From: Benincasa hispida
Taxonomy: Eukaryota; Streptophyta; Magnoliopsida; Cucurbitales; Cucurbitaceae
Length of the DNA stretch: 64,000 nucleotides
Assembly (NCBI RefSeq): GCF_009727055.1
Contig: NC_052357.1
Coordinates: forward strand, 81,770,345 to 81,834,344
Reading direction: 5' to 3'
The notes beneath the pieces are model-generated. The model did not search any database, had not been told where the DNA came from, and worked only from the letters and a program-made list of their open reading frames with translations. The position numbers were made by a program, and so were the translations under genes. This document shows, piece after piece, positions 1 to 11,017 of the stretch (its first letter is position 1; each line of letters begins with the position of its first letter).

Positions 1-1491
1 TCAAGAGTAAAATTGTAATATTTTGAAAGTAAGAATTAAATTGAAACAGAACCTAAAACTTAAAATTAAAATTATAGAATTTTGAAACTTAATTAAGGAA
101 ACTAGATCCAAAATTTAATGAAAAAAAAGGTTTTTTTTTTTTTATTTTTTTTATAAACAAAAATGTATTTTCCCTTAAAAAAACCAATCCAATCACTTCC
201 CTTTTCTTATCCATTTTCGCCGTTACGGTTTGGGGAAGTAAAAATCTAATATTTTTTCACCGATGAATACATAATCGTATTCGTATCAAGGCTGTTAATT
301 TCCTTTTTTGATATTTTTATCCTTTTTTTCACTAGGGTCAAGAAAAGGGAAATACGAAAAGGGCAAAAAGATTAGTCCTTTTATTTAATTACAAGCGAGG
401 AAGGCCACTCCAGAAGATTAAAAAAAGGATAAAAAAATTTGGCACGCAAAGAATCCCTGTAATCTCTCTCATTATCTCTGTAAGTATTCCATTCTTTCTC
501 ACTGTTAAAGTTCAAAATTGAAAAAAAAAAAAAAAAAAGAAAGAAAGAAAGAAAGAAAGAAAAAGGGGTAATGAAAGTAAATTTCTAGGGCTTTCTAGGG
601 CTAAGGAAAAAAAATTAAAACCGAGTAAATGGAGACGAAAAGTAATTATTATTTTTTTATAAATGATGTTTTGTTGTTTGTGTTTGATGTTGGAGAGAGT
701 TAATTGAAATAATTGAATACTGCTTTTAATATTCTGAACGAATAATTGAATTCCAATATTAATTTTCTGAAAATTTATTTAGGTGAAAAAGGTATGTGAT
801 ATGATTCGATCTGGTGTTTATGAATAAGGTATTTGGAGTTTAATGAGGAGGATTTGAAGAAGAAACAAACAAGATCCTTTGCATATTTTGATTGATTCCC
901 GCTTTTCTCATCCCAGTAAAACAGATCGTTTTCACAAGGTTGATGATTTGACTTAAACAACGTGCACTCGGTTCGTTTGTTTGAAAATTAAAAAATTAAA
1001 AAAAAAAGAAGGAAAAAACCTTATCAAAAAATTCAAAGACGTGCTGAGCTGTTACCATTCCATTTCTGAATTCCTTGGCTCGGCCATCGCCTCTGTTCCT
1101 TCTTATTACCTTCCTAACCTTTTCTGCAAGCTGTAAACGAATGGGGAGCTCATTTGGACACATCTTGGCTTTCCTTCAACTCATTCTTCCTTTGGATAGT
1201 TCTCGTATAAGTTGTCACCGAATGTCACAATGATTTAGAGAAAGCCACTGCTGCATTCTTCACCACGCGTCTTCTTTCGCTCTTTCCAAGTATTTTTCTT
1301 CTTCTTCTTCTTCTTTCTTTTCACTTTCTCCGACAATGAGATCAGAATCATAGCCATTTTGTTCTTCCCCTTTTTCCCTTTGGTGGGTATTTCCCCATTT
1401 TCCGATCGGTTTGAGATTTTGGGTCTTCAAGGGGTTTGGGAGGAGGAAAATCGGTTTTCTTCAACTGGGGTTTTGAGATCGCAGTTTAAAA
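1..1491 (+). promoter_or_regulatory. 5' flank and probable 5' UTR of the CSLC12-type gene
   Basis: No coding region is visible. The first kilobase is AT-rich with A and T runs and an (AAAG)n microsatellite at about 539-562. From about 1030 the composition becomes mixed and pyrimidine-rich, with a CTT repeat near 1288-1311, as is common in plant 5' UTRs. Short upstream ATGs occur, including a 30-codon ORF at 1141-1233 and a 5-codon ORF starting at 1335. I cannot place the TATA box or transcription start. If a leader intron exists I could not define it. Confidence 0.5.
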
Positions 1492-3979
1492 ATGGCTCCC
1501 TCGTTTGATTGGTGGGGAAAAGACACTCACAGAGGAACCCCTGTTGTTGTCAAGATGGAGAATCCAAACTGGTCGATGGTTGAGCTGGAGGGTCCGTCGG
1601 AGGATGATTTTCTCATCGCTGGTGAGTCGCCAACGGGTCGGACTAGAGAGAAAGGCAGAGGAAAAAACGCTAAGCAACTCACGTGGGTTCTCCTCCTCAA
1701 GGCTCACAGGGCCGCCGGTTGTTTAACCTCCATTGGCTCTGCAATGGTGGACCTCGCCGCCGCCGTTAGACGCCGTGTTGCTTCTGGACGGACTGATGAG
1801 GACGACGCCGACAATGACGTAACTGTCGGAGGTAGAGAGAAAGAGAATCCGACTGTGAAAACGAGGTTCTATTCTTGTATTAAGGTGTTTCTATGGCTGT
1901 CGGTGCTTCTGTTGGGTTTTGAGATTGCGGCTTTCTTTAAGGGTTGGCATTTTGGTTCTCCAAAGCTTCAATTGGATTATCTCTGGACATCGCCTTGGGG
2001 TTTTAAAGGAGTTTTTGGTTGGATTTACTCTCAGTGGGTATTGATTCGAGTGGATTATTTAGCTCCTCCTCTACAGTTCTTAGCCAATGCTTGTATTATA
2101 CTGTTCATCATTCAGAGCTTGGATCGTTTAATATTATGTTTCGGTTGTTTCTGGATCCGATTCAAGAAAATCCAACCAGTTCTTAAACCTGGAGCTGAAG
2201 ATCTTGAATCCGGGGAGAAGGGCTATTTCCCAATGGTACTTGTTCAGATCCCCATGTGCAATGAAAAAGAGGTGAAAATTTTTCTTTCTTAATATCTTCT
2301 ATTGTTGCAATTGGAATTAGTTTTAGTTCTTATTGACAAAATTGAGTCTATGGCTTATTCTCAGGTTTATCAGCAATCAATTGCTGCTATCTGCAACTTG
2401 GACTGGCCAAAAACCAAGCTGCTGATTCAAGTTCTTGATGATTCTGATGATCCAACTACCCAGTTGTTGATTAAAGAGGAGGTTCATAAATGGCAGCAAG
2501 AGGGTGCCAACATTATTTATCGTCATAGGATCATTAGAGATGGTTATAAGGCTGGCAACCTCAAATCCGCCATGAATTGTAGCTATGTCAAAGATTACGA
2601 ATTCGTTGCCATTTTCGATGCCGATTTTCAGCCCACACCTGATTTCCTTAAAAGAACCGTTCCTCATTTCAAGGTATTTTAAGCTCTCTTTGTAAGTAGC
2701 AGTGAAGTGAGTTATTAGATTCTGCTTAGAACACTGTTAACTCTATTTTCATTGGCTCTCAGGACAATGAAGAGTTGGGGCTGGTTCAAGCAAGGTGGTC
2801 TTTTGTGAACAGGGATGAGAACTTGCTAACCAGGCTGCAGAACATCAATTTAGCTTTCCATTTTGAAGTAGAGCAGCAAGTGAACAGTGTCTTCCTCAAC
2901 TTCTTTGGATTCAATGGCACTGCTGGTGTGTGGAGGATCAAAGCTCTGGAGGACGCTGGTGGATGGTTGGAAAGGACCACTGTCGAGGACATGGATATCG
3001 CGGTTCGTGCTCATCTTCATGGATGGAAATTCATATTCCTAAACGATGTCGAGGTACTAATCTTTGTGCAGTTTATGATACGAGTAACCGATTTATTCAG
3101 TGTCTGTTTCTGAGTTATTGAATTTACATTTTTGTGCATAATCAGTGCCAGTGTGAACTACCAGAATCTTATGAAGCTTATAGAAAGCAGCAACATAGAT
3201 GGCATTCTGGCCCAATGCAATTGTTTCGCCTTTGTTTGCCTGCTATTGTTCGATCAAAGGTATTGTTATATCAAATGTGCAATTGTTCTTTTGTTATAGA
3301 GTCTCTCTTACAATTGCTGATGTAGTTGTCTTATATAATTGATACAATGCAGATTAGTGTATGGAAGAAGTTCAACTTGATCTTCCTCTTCTTTTTGCTC
3401 AGAAAATTGATCCTGCCCTTCTATTCTTTCACACTTTTCTGCATAATTCTCCCAATGACAATGTTTGTTCCCGAGGCAGAGCTACCCGCTTGGGTCGTTT
3501 GCTATATCCCGGCCACCATGTCATTCCTAAACATCCTGCCTGCCCCAAAATCCTTCCCTTTCATTGTCCCTTACCTCCTTTTCGAGAACACTATGTCAGT
3601 CACCAAGTTCAATGCCATGATCTCGGGTCTCTTCCAGCTTGGTAGTGCCTACGAATGGGTTGTTACAAAGAAATCTGGCCGTTCCTCGGAAGGCGATCTC
3701 GTCTCCTTGGTGGAGAGAGAGCACAAGCATCAGAGAGGGGCTTCGGCACCCGACCTAGAAGAGATGAAAGAAGAAATTCAGAAGCAAGAGCAGAAAGCTG
3801 CTTTACGAAAGAAGCATAACAGAATATACACGAAAGAGCTCGCATTAGCTTTCCTCCTCCTAACCGCATCGGCACGGAGCCTTCTATCTGCACAAGGGAT
3901 CCATTTCTACTTCTTGCTATTCCAGGGGATCTCGTTCCTGCTAGTTGGTTTGGACTTGATCGGCGAACAGATAGGTTGA
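1492..3979 (+). CDS. CSLC12: Cellulose synthase-like protein C, CSLC12 type (xyloglucan beta-1,4-glucan synthase)
   Basis: Family-2 glycosyltransferase that makes the beta-1,4-glucan backbone of xyloglucan from UDP-glucose in the Golgi membrane. Five exons, all in phase 0: 1492-2271, 2365-2673, 2763-3053, 3146-3259 and 3353-3979 (stop included). The four GT-AG introns are 89-93 bp. Spliced product 706 aa, close to the family norm of about 690-700. Catalytic motifs in order: DDSDD at residues 285-289, FDADF with Asp345 and Asp347, VED with Asp439, and QQHRW at 475-479. Membrane segments are predicted at about 129-148 and 192-212 before the catalytic loop, and four or so after residue 503. The N-terminus MAPSFDWW and C-terminal LDLIGEQ match the CSLC12 subgroup rather than CSLC4. 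Every catalytic residue is present, so the gene looks functional. The paralogue assignment rests on remembered similarity and is less certain than the family. Confidence 0.95.
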
Positions 3980-6629
3980 TTTGTAAAAATGAATGAACTC
4001 TGTAGGAACAAAACACAAGGAAATCAGTAGAGAAAAACAAATGGTGGGATGGAAAAAAGACAAACCACAATGGAATAACTTGAAGAAAAAGAGAGGCCGT
4101 GTAGTGAAAGATCAACAAGGTCTCAGAAATGCTTCAACAATATAATTTGTCAGCATCCTTGTAGTGAATGTCAAAGTCCATTTCACCCAATACAGTCAAG
4201 AGAGCATTATATGGAGGACACAAGCAAAAGACATAATATTGGAGAGAGACGCTTATTTCATTTGGCGATGCTCTTCCAGTGTATGTATGTAGGCCTTTTT
4301 TTTTCTTTTTCTCCTTTTCTCATAATGTTGTTTCAATTCGTTTGTTTTTCAATACTTCTGTAAGAAAAATTTGAAAGGAAATTAGTCCACTGTTGGAAGG
4401 AGGTGACAGTAAAAATTGGTTCATACTTTAATGATAGTTTCCGTCTTCTGGTTGCTTTCAAGCTTTTGGGAATTGAATTGGTTGGTTAAGGCAAAATTGA
4501 CCAAAGCAAGTTTCCTTGTCAATTTGGGACTTGAATTTGCGAGTGGAAAATGGTTGGGGAAAGAAAAAACATTCCTGTGGTTTGGGAGTGATTTGTCAGT
4601 GATTGGTGCTTTTGAAGTTCAAAATTATCCAAATTTTGTGACAGGAACTTGAAAAATGACACCTGACTGTGGGAGCGGACTTCCAGCCTACACGCGGCGG
4701 GGACTCTAAAAAGTTGCTAAACTGTTTTTTTGTTGTCTTCAAATGAAATTCATTGACGATACACTTACGTAATTGTTTATGATTATTATTATTTTTTTTT
4801 ATTGTTTGTCTACCCATTCTAATTTCTCTTACTTTTTTTTTTTTTTTTTTTTTTAAATACTTATTAAAAACTTTGTTTCATTTTTTAAAAGCTTAGAATT
4901 GAAAGGTTGGTTTATCATTTGGGGTCTTATAGACTATATTTGGTTGTTAAGATTTGGTAGTAGTTGCAAATTTCATATTAATTAATTTTTTAAGAGCAAT
5001 AAAAATAAAGTAAGCATATTAATTGTACTAAAGAGAGAAATGTTATCTTCCGATAAGCACTGGAACTTTATAGGAAAAGTTTTCATTAACTAAAATTCAT
5101 TGAAAACTAAATCGATCCAAACTGAACGGCTTTCTATACATATACTCTAAATTAATAGGCCTCAGTACACAATTATCTGAATGTTCATATTTTTTAACTG
5201 AATAGTCTAATTGACTATTATTTGTCTGAACCAATTTATCTTTTCAGCTCTACTTACCGTTCAATTTTTTAACAAAATATGTATAATAATATTAAGACCA
5301 ATAAAAGTATGTAAGAGAAGTTTCTACAAAAATCCGAAAATTATTGTCCTAAGAAATGAAAGCAAGAATCGGTAAGAAGTTTCGAAGGAGAAAATAAGGT
5401 ATATTTGATATAAACAAAACTATATATTCAACATATACTTAATATCTCAATGAGACGTGATCGGTTTTCAAGTAGGAATGTGAAAGAAAATAAATAAAAT
5501 TTTCCAAAATGAAGAAAACATTTTCTTGAAATATCATGCATTAAATAAATATCCACCCAAATAAAAAAATAACAAAGACAAAGATAACATTAGATAATGG
5601 TGTTAATAAGGGAAAAAAAGGTTTAATGATGAGAGATAATATAATGGGTGATATTTCAAAAATAAAATCTTTATATATTTAATATTAAATTTGGAAATGA
5701 TAGTTTTATATAAAAACATTACGAAATTAAAAGATGAGAGGAAATATATCAAAAGATTAAAATGTCCAAAATAGTTATGAAATATTATTAAATTTTAGGG
5801 AGATTATTTTAATGACAAAATTACTAAAAATATTTACAAATAATAATAAAATATCACAGTTTATATGCGATAGACCACCTTAGAAAGACAAAGATAGACG
5901 CATATAGTAGTTGATCATGGTCTATCACAGATATAAAGTGAAATTTTACTATATTTATATGTATTTTAGTTTATTTTTCTATAATTAAAAAAAACATTAA
6001 ATTTTATGATATTTGTGAAATACTAATTTTATAGTAGGTTAATTTTCTGAATCTTTCAAAAACGAATCACTAGTTTTTTTTTTTTTTTTTTTTTTGTCTA
6101 TATTGTATTGTACTTTCACTTCGGACTATACAGTTCTCTCTTTCTAACATTTTAAACCTTATACCACATTTGAAAAAGAAAAAGGATGACACATATACAA
6201 ATGGAACTATTATTGTAGTGTAATTATGTTTTAGATAGCTTAAGTAATTAGATCTGAGAAGCTTAAATTCATATAAATTAGTGCAGAGTGATGGAGATAA
6301 ATGAAAGAAGAAGACATGTAGAAGGAAAACAAGTAGGAAAGGGAAAAAAAAAAAAAAACGTATTTAATGATTTTTGAACGACACTAAATGAATCGGTGAG
6401 GGAAAAGAGAGGTGGAAAAATATGATTCGGCAAAAGCAGAAAAGACTGAAATAGGAGTTCGCTTGTGATCCTTAAATTCTTTAATAGATTCATCGCATCT
6501 CGCTACCGCCTCAGCTATCCACGCACACATTCTCTCTTCTTGTCCTTCTCAATTACCCATCTCATCTCACACTTTTTTTTTAATAAATATTTTTTTCATT
6601 ATTATTTTTTTTATAAAAGAAATTATTAG
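3980..6629. other. CSLC12 3' UTR and AT-rich intergenic spacer
   Basis: The first about 400 bp after the CSLC12 stop have mixed composition and are probably 3' UTR; no poly(A) signal can be chosen with confidence. The rest is AT-rich with T runs of 22 at 4833-4854 and 6074-6095. Around 5868-5935 the words GATAGACC and GGTCTATC occur in opposite orientation, suggesting a small decayed palindromic repeat. Short ORFs here have low-complexity translations and no recognisable domain. I see no gene. Confidence 0.6.
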
Positions 6630-7446
6630 AACCGGCTACCCTCCGACAGTGAAACTTGACAGCAGCGAACAGTCACGGACGACAGTCGCCACAAATGTGG
6701 AACCTGTAAAATAGAAACTCGTTACAGGCTGAGTCGCAAATCTTGCTCTCTTTAAGACGTTTTGCGCCTCTGCCCAAGTGTGCAAGCAGTTCAACAGTAT
6801 TACCACGTCGTTCCCAAGATAAACAAATCAAAAGTATAAAACTGTTCGATCGGAGATGTATAGTAACCGATCGGAAAACTCACACCCTTCGATATGATAT
6901 GCTTGGGAAATAGATTAAAAACAAAGGAAGAAATGGAGAGGGATTGAGTTGTGAGGGGAAGAATGAGTTGTGAGAAATGATGGAAGACATGTGCTTTTTA
7001 TAGGCCTCGAAGGCCAACTGCAATGCGAAACTGCCGGGGAGGAAGACGTGTCCAGCCACAAAACGTGCACACGTAGAAGTCGATGCGGGCGACGTGGGCG
7101 GAAGACCAATGACTAAAGACCAAAACTGATACTATTATTATTTTTAAATAAATAAATAAAATAATAATAAAATTAAAAGCAATTTTTTTTGTTAAAAATA
7201 ATCACACACATGTGCGCTGCGTCTCGCTTGAGTGGAAGGATAGCGGCGGCGGCGCACACGTATGGGATGTCCACCGTACCTACATTCATTTATCTCCTTA
7301 CTCCTTTTAAAATATGGGTACCCCTTGGTACCCAAACCCAAAGTCCAAAATGAGAGTATATGATGGAGAGTCCACTTCCCAACCTAAGCAATGTGGGATT
7401 CTGAAAAGTAATTTTTTTCCTTTTAAAACTCAAATTTTCACCAACA
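6630..7446 (-). mobile_element. Copia-type LTR, minus strand, with adjacent polypurine tract
   Basis: Read on the minus strand, an LTR starts TGTTGGTGAAAATTTGAG at 7446. It is immediately preceded (7447-7457) by AGTGGGAGAT, the usual Copia polypurine tract, so this is a 3' LTR, not a solo LTR. A TATA box (CCTATAAAAAGC) lies at about 6994-7006 on the minus strand. The far end is not resolved; about 6630 is my estimate. The GC content is higher than the flanks. The internal domain expected to the right (7458 onward) has no recognisable coding. Confidence 0.65.
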
Positions 7447-9870
7447 ATCTCCCACTTGAAAATTTAAAAACATAAGAAAAGCAATTTTCATTGAGAAATA
7501 TCAGTCTATACAACACTATGTATAAGAAAGATGTCTTGCAACTTGAACCTTTACGTAGTGTAGATGATTCAAAATATACTAGAGTAACTCATGATTTTGA
7601 ACTTTATCTCTAACAACATCTCACACACAGTATCATTAGGATGTAGTTTGAAAAGCTCGTATTTTAAGGCCTAGCATAGCCGGTTTAGTGAACACTTTAA
7701 AGAGTTTGCCTAAAAACTCCATAAGAAGCGACCCTTACTTCCACATTCATATAAGTGAGTGTATCAAGAGTACTCCTATAGCTAGGTATCCCACTTGACT
7801 TCAAGTATAGATCTCATTAATAACTAAGTTCAACATTTCTTACGCTTCAGGATATCATGCTCAAACTCTAGGTCATAGGAAGGGAACTCTGTGTTCATTT
7901 TAGCATGATTCACTATATATCACTTGTGATTAGTTATTACTCGTTGAACCTGTTTCTTGGGATCTCTAATCTACAAGTTGGGTTTTCCTCACAGTGATTC
8001 ACAGTGCTCATCTATGCTTTGCTGAGCGGTTCAAGACCCGGTTTGCCTGTTTGAACCGGAGACTCCTTGTCTTTGTAATAGTTAGCTTTCCTTTTTGTGT
8101 TTTAAGGAAATTTTACCCGGTTCATCAACTTCGATTGCTTATACATGTGATGTATGGTGCTTATATGCCAAAGTGTTTGTTATATAGTTAAAAATCCACC
8201 TTAGGCTGTGTAATTATTCATGCATCATGTATTATAAATGTTATAATCGAGCATGAATAAATTACTTGAAAGCATGCGCATGCATCATGAAATATAAGAG
8301 TTATATTTTGCATGCAGTGAGCATTATCATGCATCATCCTTTTATTATAAATTTTATAGTCTAAGAGTGAATAGAAGCATGTCTTGCTTGTTTCATTGCG
8401 GTTTTTGTATAAGTGTTATATAAAAAAAGTAGCAATGAATGGACAATGCATTGAGCAAGACACTTAGGCTGTTTATAATCGTTATGAATGCCTTGCATGT
8501 GTTAGCTTAGCATTGTGGTTATTTCCGTTTATAAGTGTTACAAAGGGAATTAGACCTAAAATCAATAATTCAGAGCTGCATGGGACTTAGGGTGAACTCA
8601 AGTTTTTTAAAAGGGTTTTAAAATTGGATTGAGATAGACCTAAGTTCAAATGGTCTAAAGAGTTTAGTAACCTATATTAATCTTTTAAAATAGGTTTAAT
8701 AGGATTAAATTGGTTGAAATAAATGATTAAATTTGTTGTAAACCTATCTATAAGGTATCTTTTGTCTAAGGCAGGTTCTCGCTAGGCTAGGGTTCTTAAG
8801 TTGATGGAAACGTAATACCCCTACCTGGGAACCTACCTGGAAAGGTGAATTAGATAGATTTTCAATAAGCATGCAATGTTTTGGTCAAAGACTTCGTTAA
8901 AGAGTTTAATGGATGATGATCAAAAGTTGTTCAACTATCCAAGGTAAATGTTACTCTTGAGAAAACCTAAAAGTCACTTAGTTAAAATCTTTAGCCGTGT
9001 TTTTTCTAAGTAAGTTAAACCCTAGGTTATAAAATACTCAGTGGGAGGAAGAGGCGTATCAGATATGTCTATGATTCCACTCACGTTTCTCCCTGTATGT
9101 TCACATCGTGAGATTCATGCTTGGCCTCGAGATGTCCAGGATGCATTCCCTTTCGGATGGTGTTTGCATGAGTCAATATCAAGGTGAACGGAGAGAGTGT
9201 TTATAGTAAGTGGGTGAAGGGTGTGTGTCAACACGTCCTATGGTCTCTGTCATTAGTTCACACAGTGAGATCATTCTGTACACCCTCGTGTCGCCTTCGG
9301 AGCGTCTCCCTTTGGATGGGTTTTGTGTAGTTGGTCAATATCAAGGTGAGCTCTAGAAATGGATAGGGTCGTTTTAGGTTTTGCCCCAATCGGACTTTTT
9401 CCCTTTGGATTGACCTTTTGGGACAGACCTCTAGGATTTAAAATGGCGGGTCACACTTATGGGAGATTGTTAAGCAAGTTAATGATCTCTTGGCCAAATC
9501 AATGATGGCCAGTCGTTATAGGAGCAAAAGTTGTTCTGATATTAATGACAGTTGAGAACTTCTCAATTCAGAGGAAGGATAACTGACCTCCCTTTGGCGG
9601 CTTTTGTCCTAATCCTTTGAAGTGTCATTGCGAAACTAGATGTCACACGAGGTTCATATTAGTTTTGCTAAAACCTTATTGGATTTTGTTTTATTTTACA
9701 ACGGGTATTTGCTTAAAACCTAACGTAGGTCAATGTGTTTTTTCTTCTCAACATCTTGTTAGTATTTCCGTTTAAAGCTTTTAAAAATGATCGATTACTT
9801 ACAGTGGAAAGAATCGTGTGAAACGAATTTCATGGCAAATGACCTCGATCCCACTACTCTCCAAAAGAGG
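7447..9870. other. Unassigned repeat-derived sequence upstream of Copia A
   Basis: About 2.4 kb with no recognisable protein in any frame. The left part adjoins the polypurine tract of the minus-strand LTR at 7447. The right part, about 8560-9780, precedes Copia A coding and may be its leader. The expected family-A 5' LTR for Copia A is absent, so the element is truncated at its left or this stretch replaced it. The palindrome array at 8211-8560 is listed separately. Confidence 0.5.
8211..8560. repeat. Array of six short palindromes at about 60-bp pitch
   Basis: Six palindromic cores related to TATAAgtgTTATA lie near 8231, 8291, 8344, 8408, 8473 and 8527. Cores 1 (ATTATAA, loop ATG) and 2 (AATATAA, loop GAG) have perfect 7-bp arms; the others have one or two mismatches. 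Several sit inside larger inverted repeats: TAATTATTCATGC at 8211-8223 faces its near-complement at 8251-8264, GTCTTGCT at 8381-8388 faces AGCAAGAC at 8454-8461, and TTCATTGC at 8392-8399 faces GCAATGAA at 8432-8439. A transcript would fold into a series of stem-loops. Confidence 0.7.
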
Positions 9871-11017
9871 AGACGAGACAGTAAATATGATTTATTAGTT
9901 TTGGAGACATGTCTGGTAGAGAATGATGATTCTACCTAGATCCTTGATTCAGGTGCTACCAATCATGTCAGTTCCTCTTACCAAGGATTCAGTTCCTAGC
10001 AAACGTTGCCACAGGGAGAGATGACACTTCGAGTCGGTAATGGTGAGGTTGTTTCAGCTGTTGTTGTAGGCAGGTTGAAGTTATTTGTTGATAAGAAACG
10101 TCATATGTTACTGGATAATGTTTTTGTAGTTCCTCATATTAAGAGGAACTTAATCTCGGTTTCTTGTCTGATTGAACAAGGCTACACCATCTTCTTTTCT
10201 GAGAATAAAGTGTTTATTTTCAAGAATGGAATGGAGATTGGTTATGATTCAATGGAAAATAACTTATATGTACTAAGGCCGTTAGTCATAAAAGTCTTGT
10301 TTAACACTTAAATGTTCAGTACGACAACAACAGCTAAGAGACCAAAGGTTTCTCCAAAGGAAAACGCCCATCTTTGGCATCTTAGATTAGGTCACATCAA
10401 CCTCAATAGGATTGAGAAGTTGGTGAAAAGTGGACTTCTAAAGAGTTTAGAAGAAAACACCTTGTTGGAATGTGAATCATGCCTTGAAGGCAAGATGACC
10501 AAACGACCTTTTACTGGAAAAGGTTACAGAGTCAAGTAAGCCTTGGAACTTGTACATTCCGACCTCTGTGGTCTGATGAATGTTAGAGCTCGAGGTGGGT
10601 ATGAATATTTCATCTCTTTCATAGATGATTATTCAAGGTTTGGGTATCTCTTCCTAATGCAACGTAAGTCTGAAGCCCTTGACAAATTCAAGGAGTATAA
10701 GGCTGAAGTTGAAAACTTGTTAGGTAAGAAGATAAAAACACTACGATCTGATCGTGGTGGAAAGTATATGGACCTCAACTCTCGACCCCCAATACACCTC
10801 AACAAAATGGTGTATCAGAAAGGAGAAACGAACCTTATTGGACATGGTTCGGTCTATGATGAGTTATTCTCATCTTCTCGACTCGTTTTGGGGTTATGCA
10901 GTGCAGACTGCATGTTATATCCTGAACAACGTTCCCTCAAAAAGTGTTTCTAAAATACTTTTTGAGTTATGGAGAGGCCGTAAAGGTAGTTTATGCCATT
11001 TCAGGATTTGGGGCTGT
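9871..11017 (+). pseudogene. Copia A pol, 5' part: protease, pre-integrase and integrase (decayed)
   Basis: Plus-strand Ty1/Copia polyprotein remnant. Protease motif DSGATNHV is encoded near 9949-9972. The His/Cys zinc-binding pre-integrase segment lies at about 10370-10500 (HLRLGH then CESC). The integrase core follows at about 10540-11017 with the first catalytic Asp in FIDDYSR and a second in LRSDRGG. After the latter the frame jumps to the PQQNG region, so a deletion has removed part of the core. In-frame stops include TAG at 9937-9939 and 9997-9999 and TAA ending the segments at 10311 and 10539. No gag domain is recognisable upstream. The remnant is interrupted at WGC (11017) by a solo LTR and resumes at 12674. 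Confidence 0.85.

Noticed and set aside
6915..7109. 64-codon minus-strand ORF
   Set aside because: It falls inside the U3/R part of a Copia LTR spanning the TATA box; no domain.
8211..8560. Regularly spaced palindromic repeats resembling a CRISPR array
   Set aside because: The repeats are 13-17 bp, not identical, the spacers are part of larger inverted repeats, and this is plant nuclear DNA.
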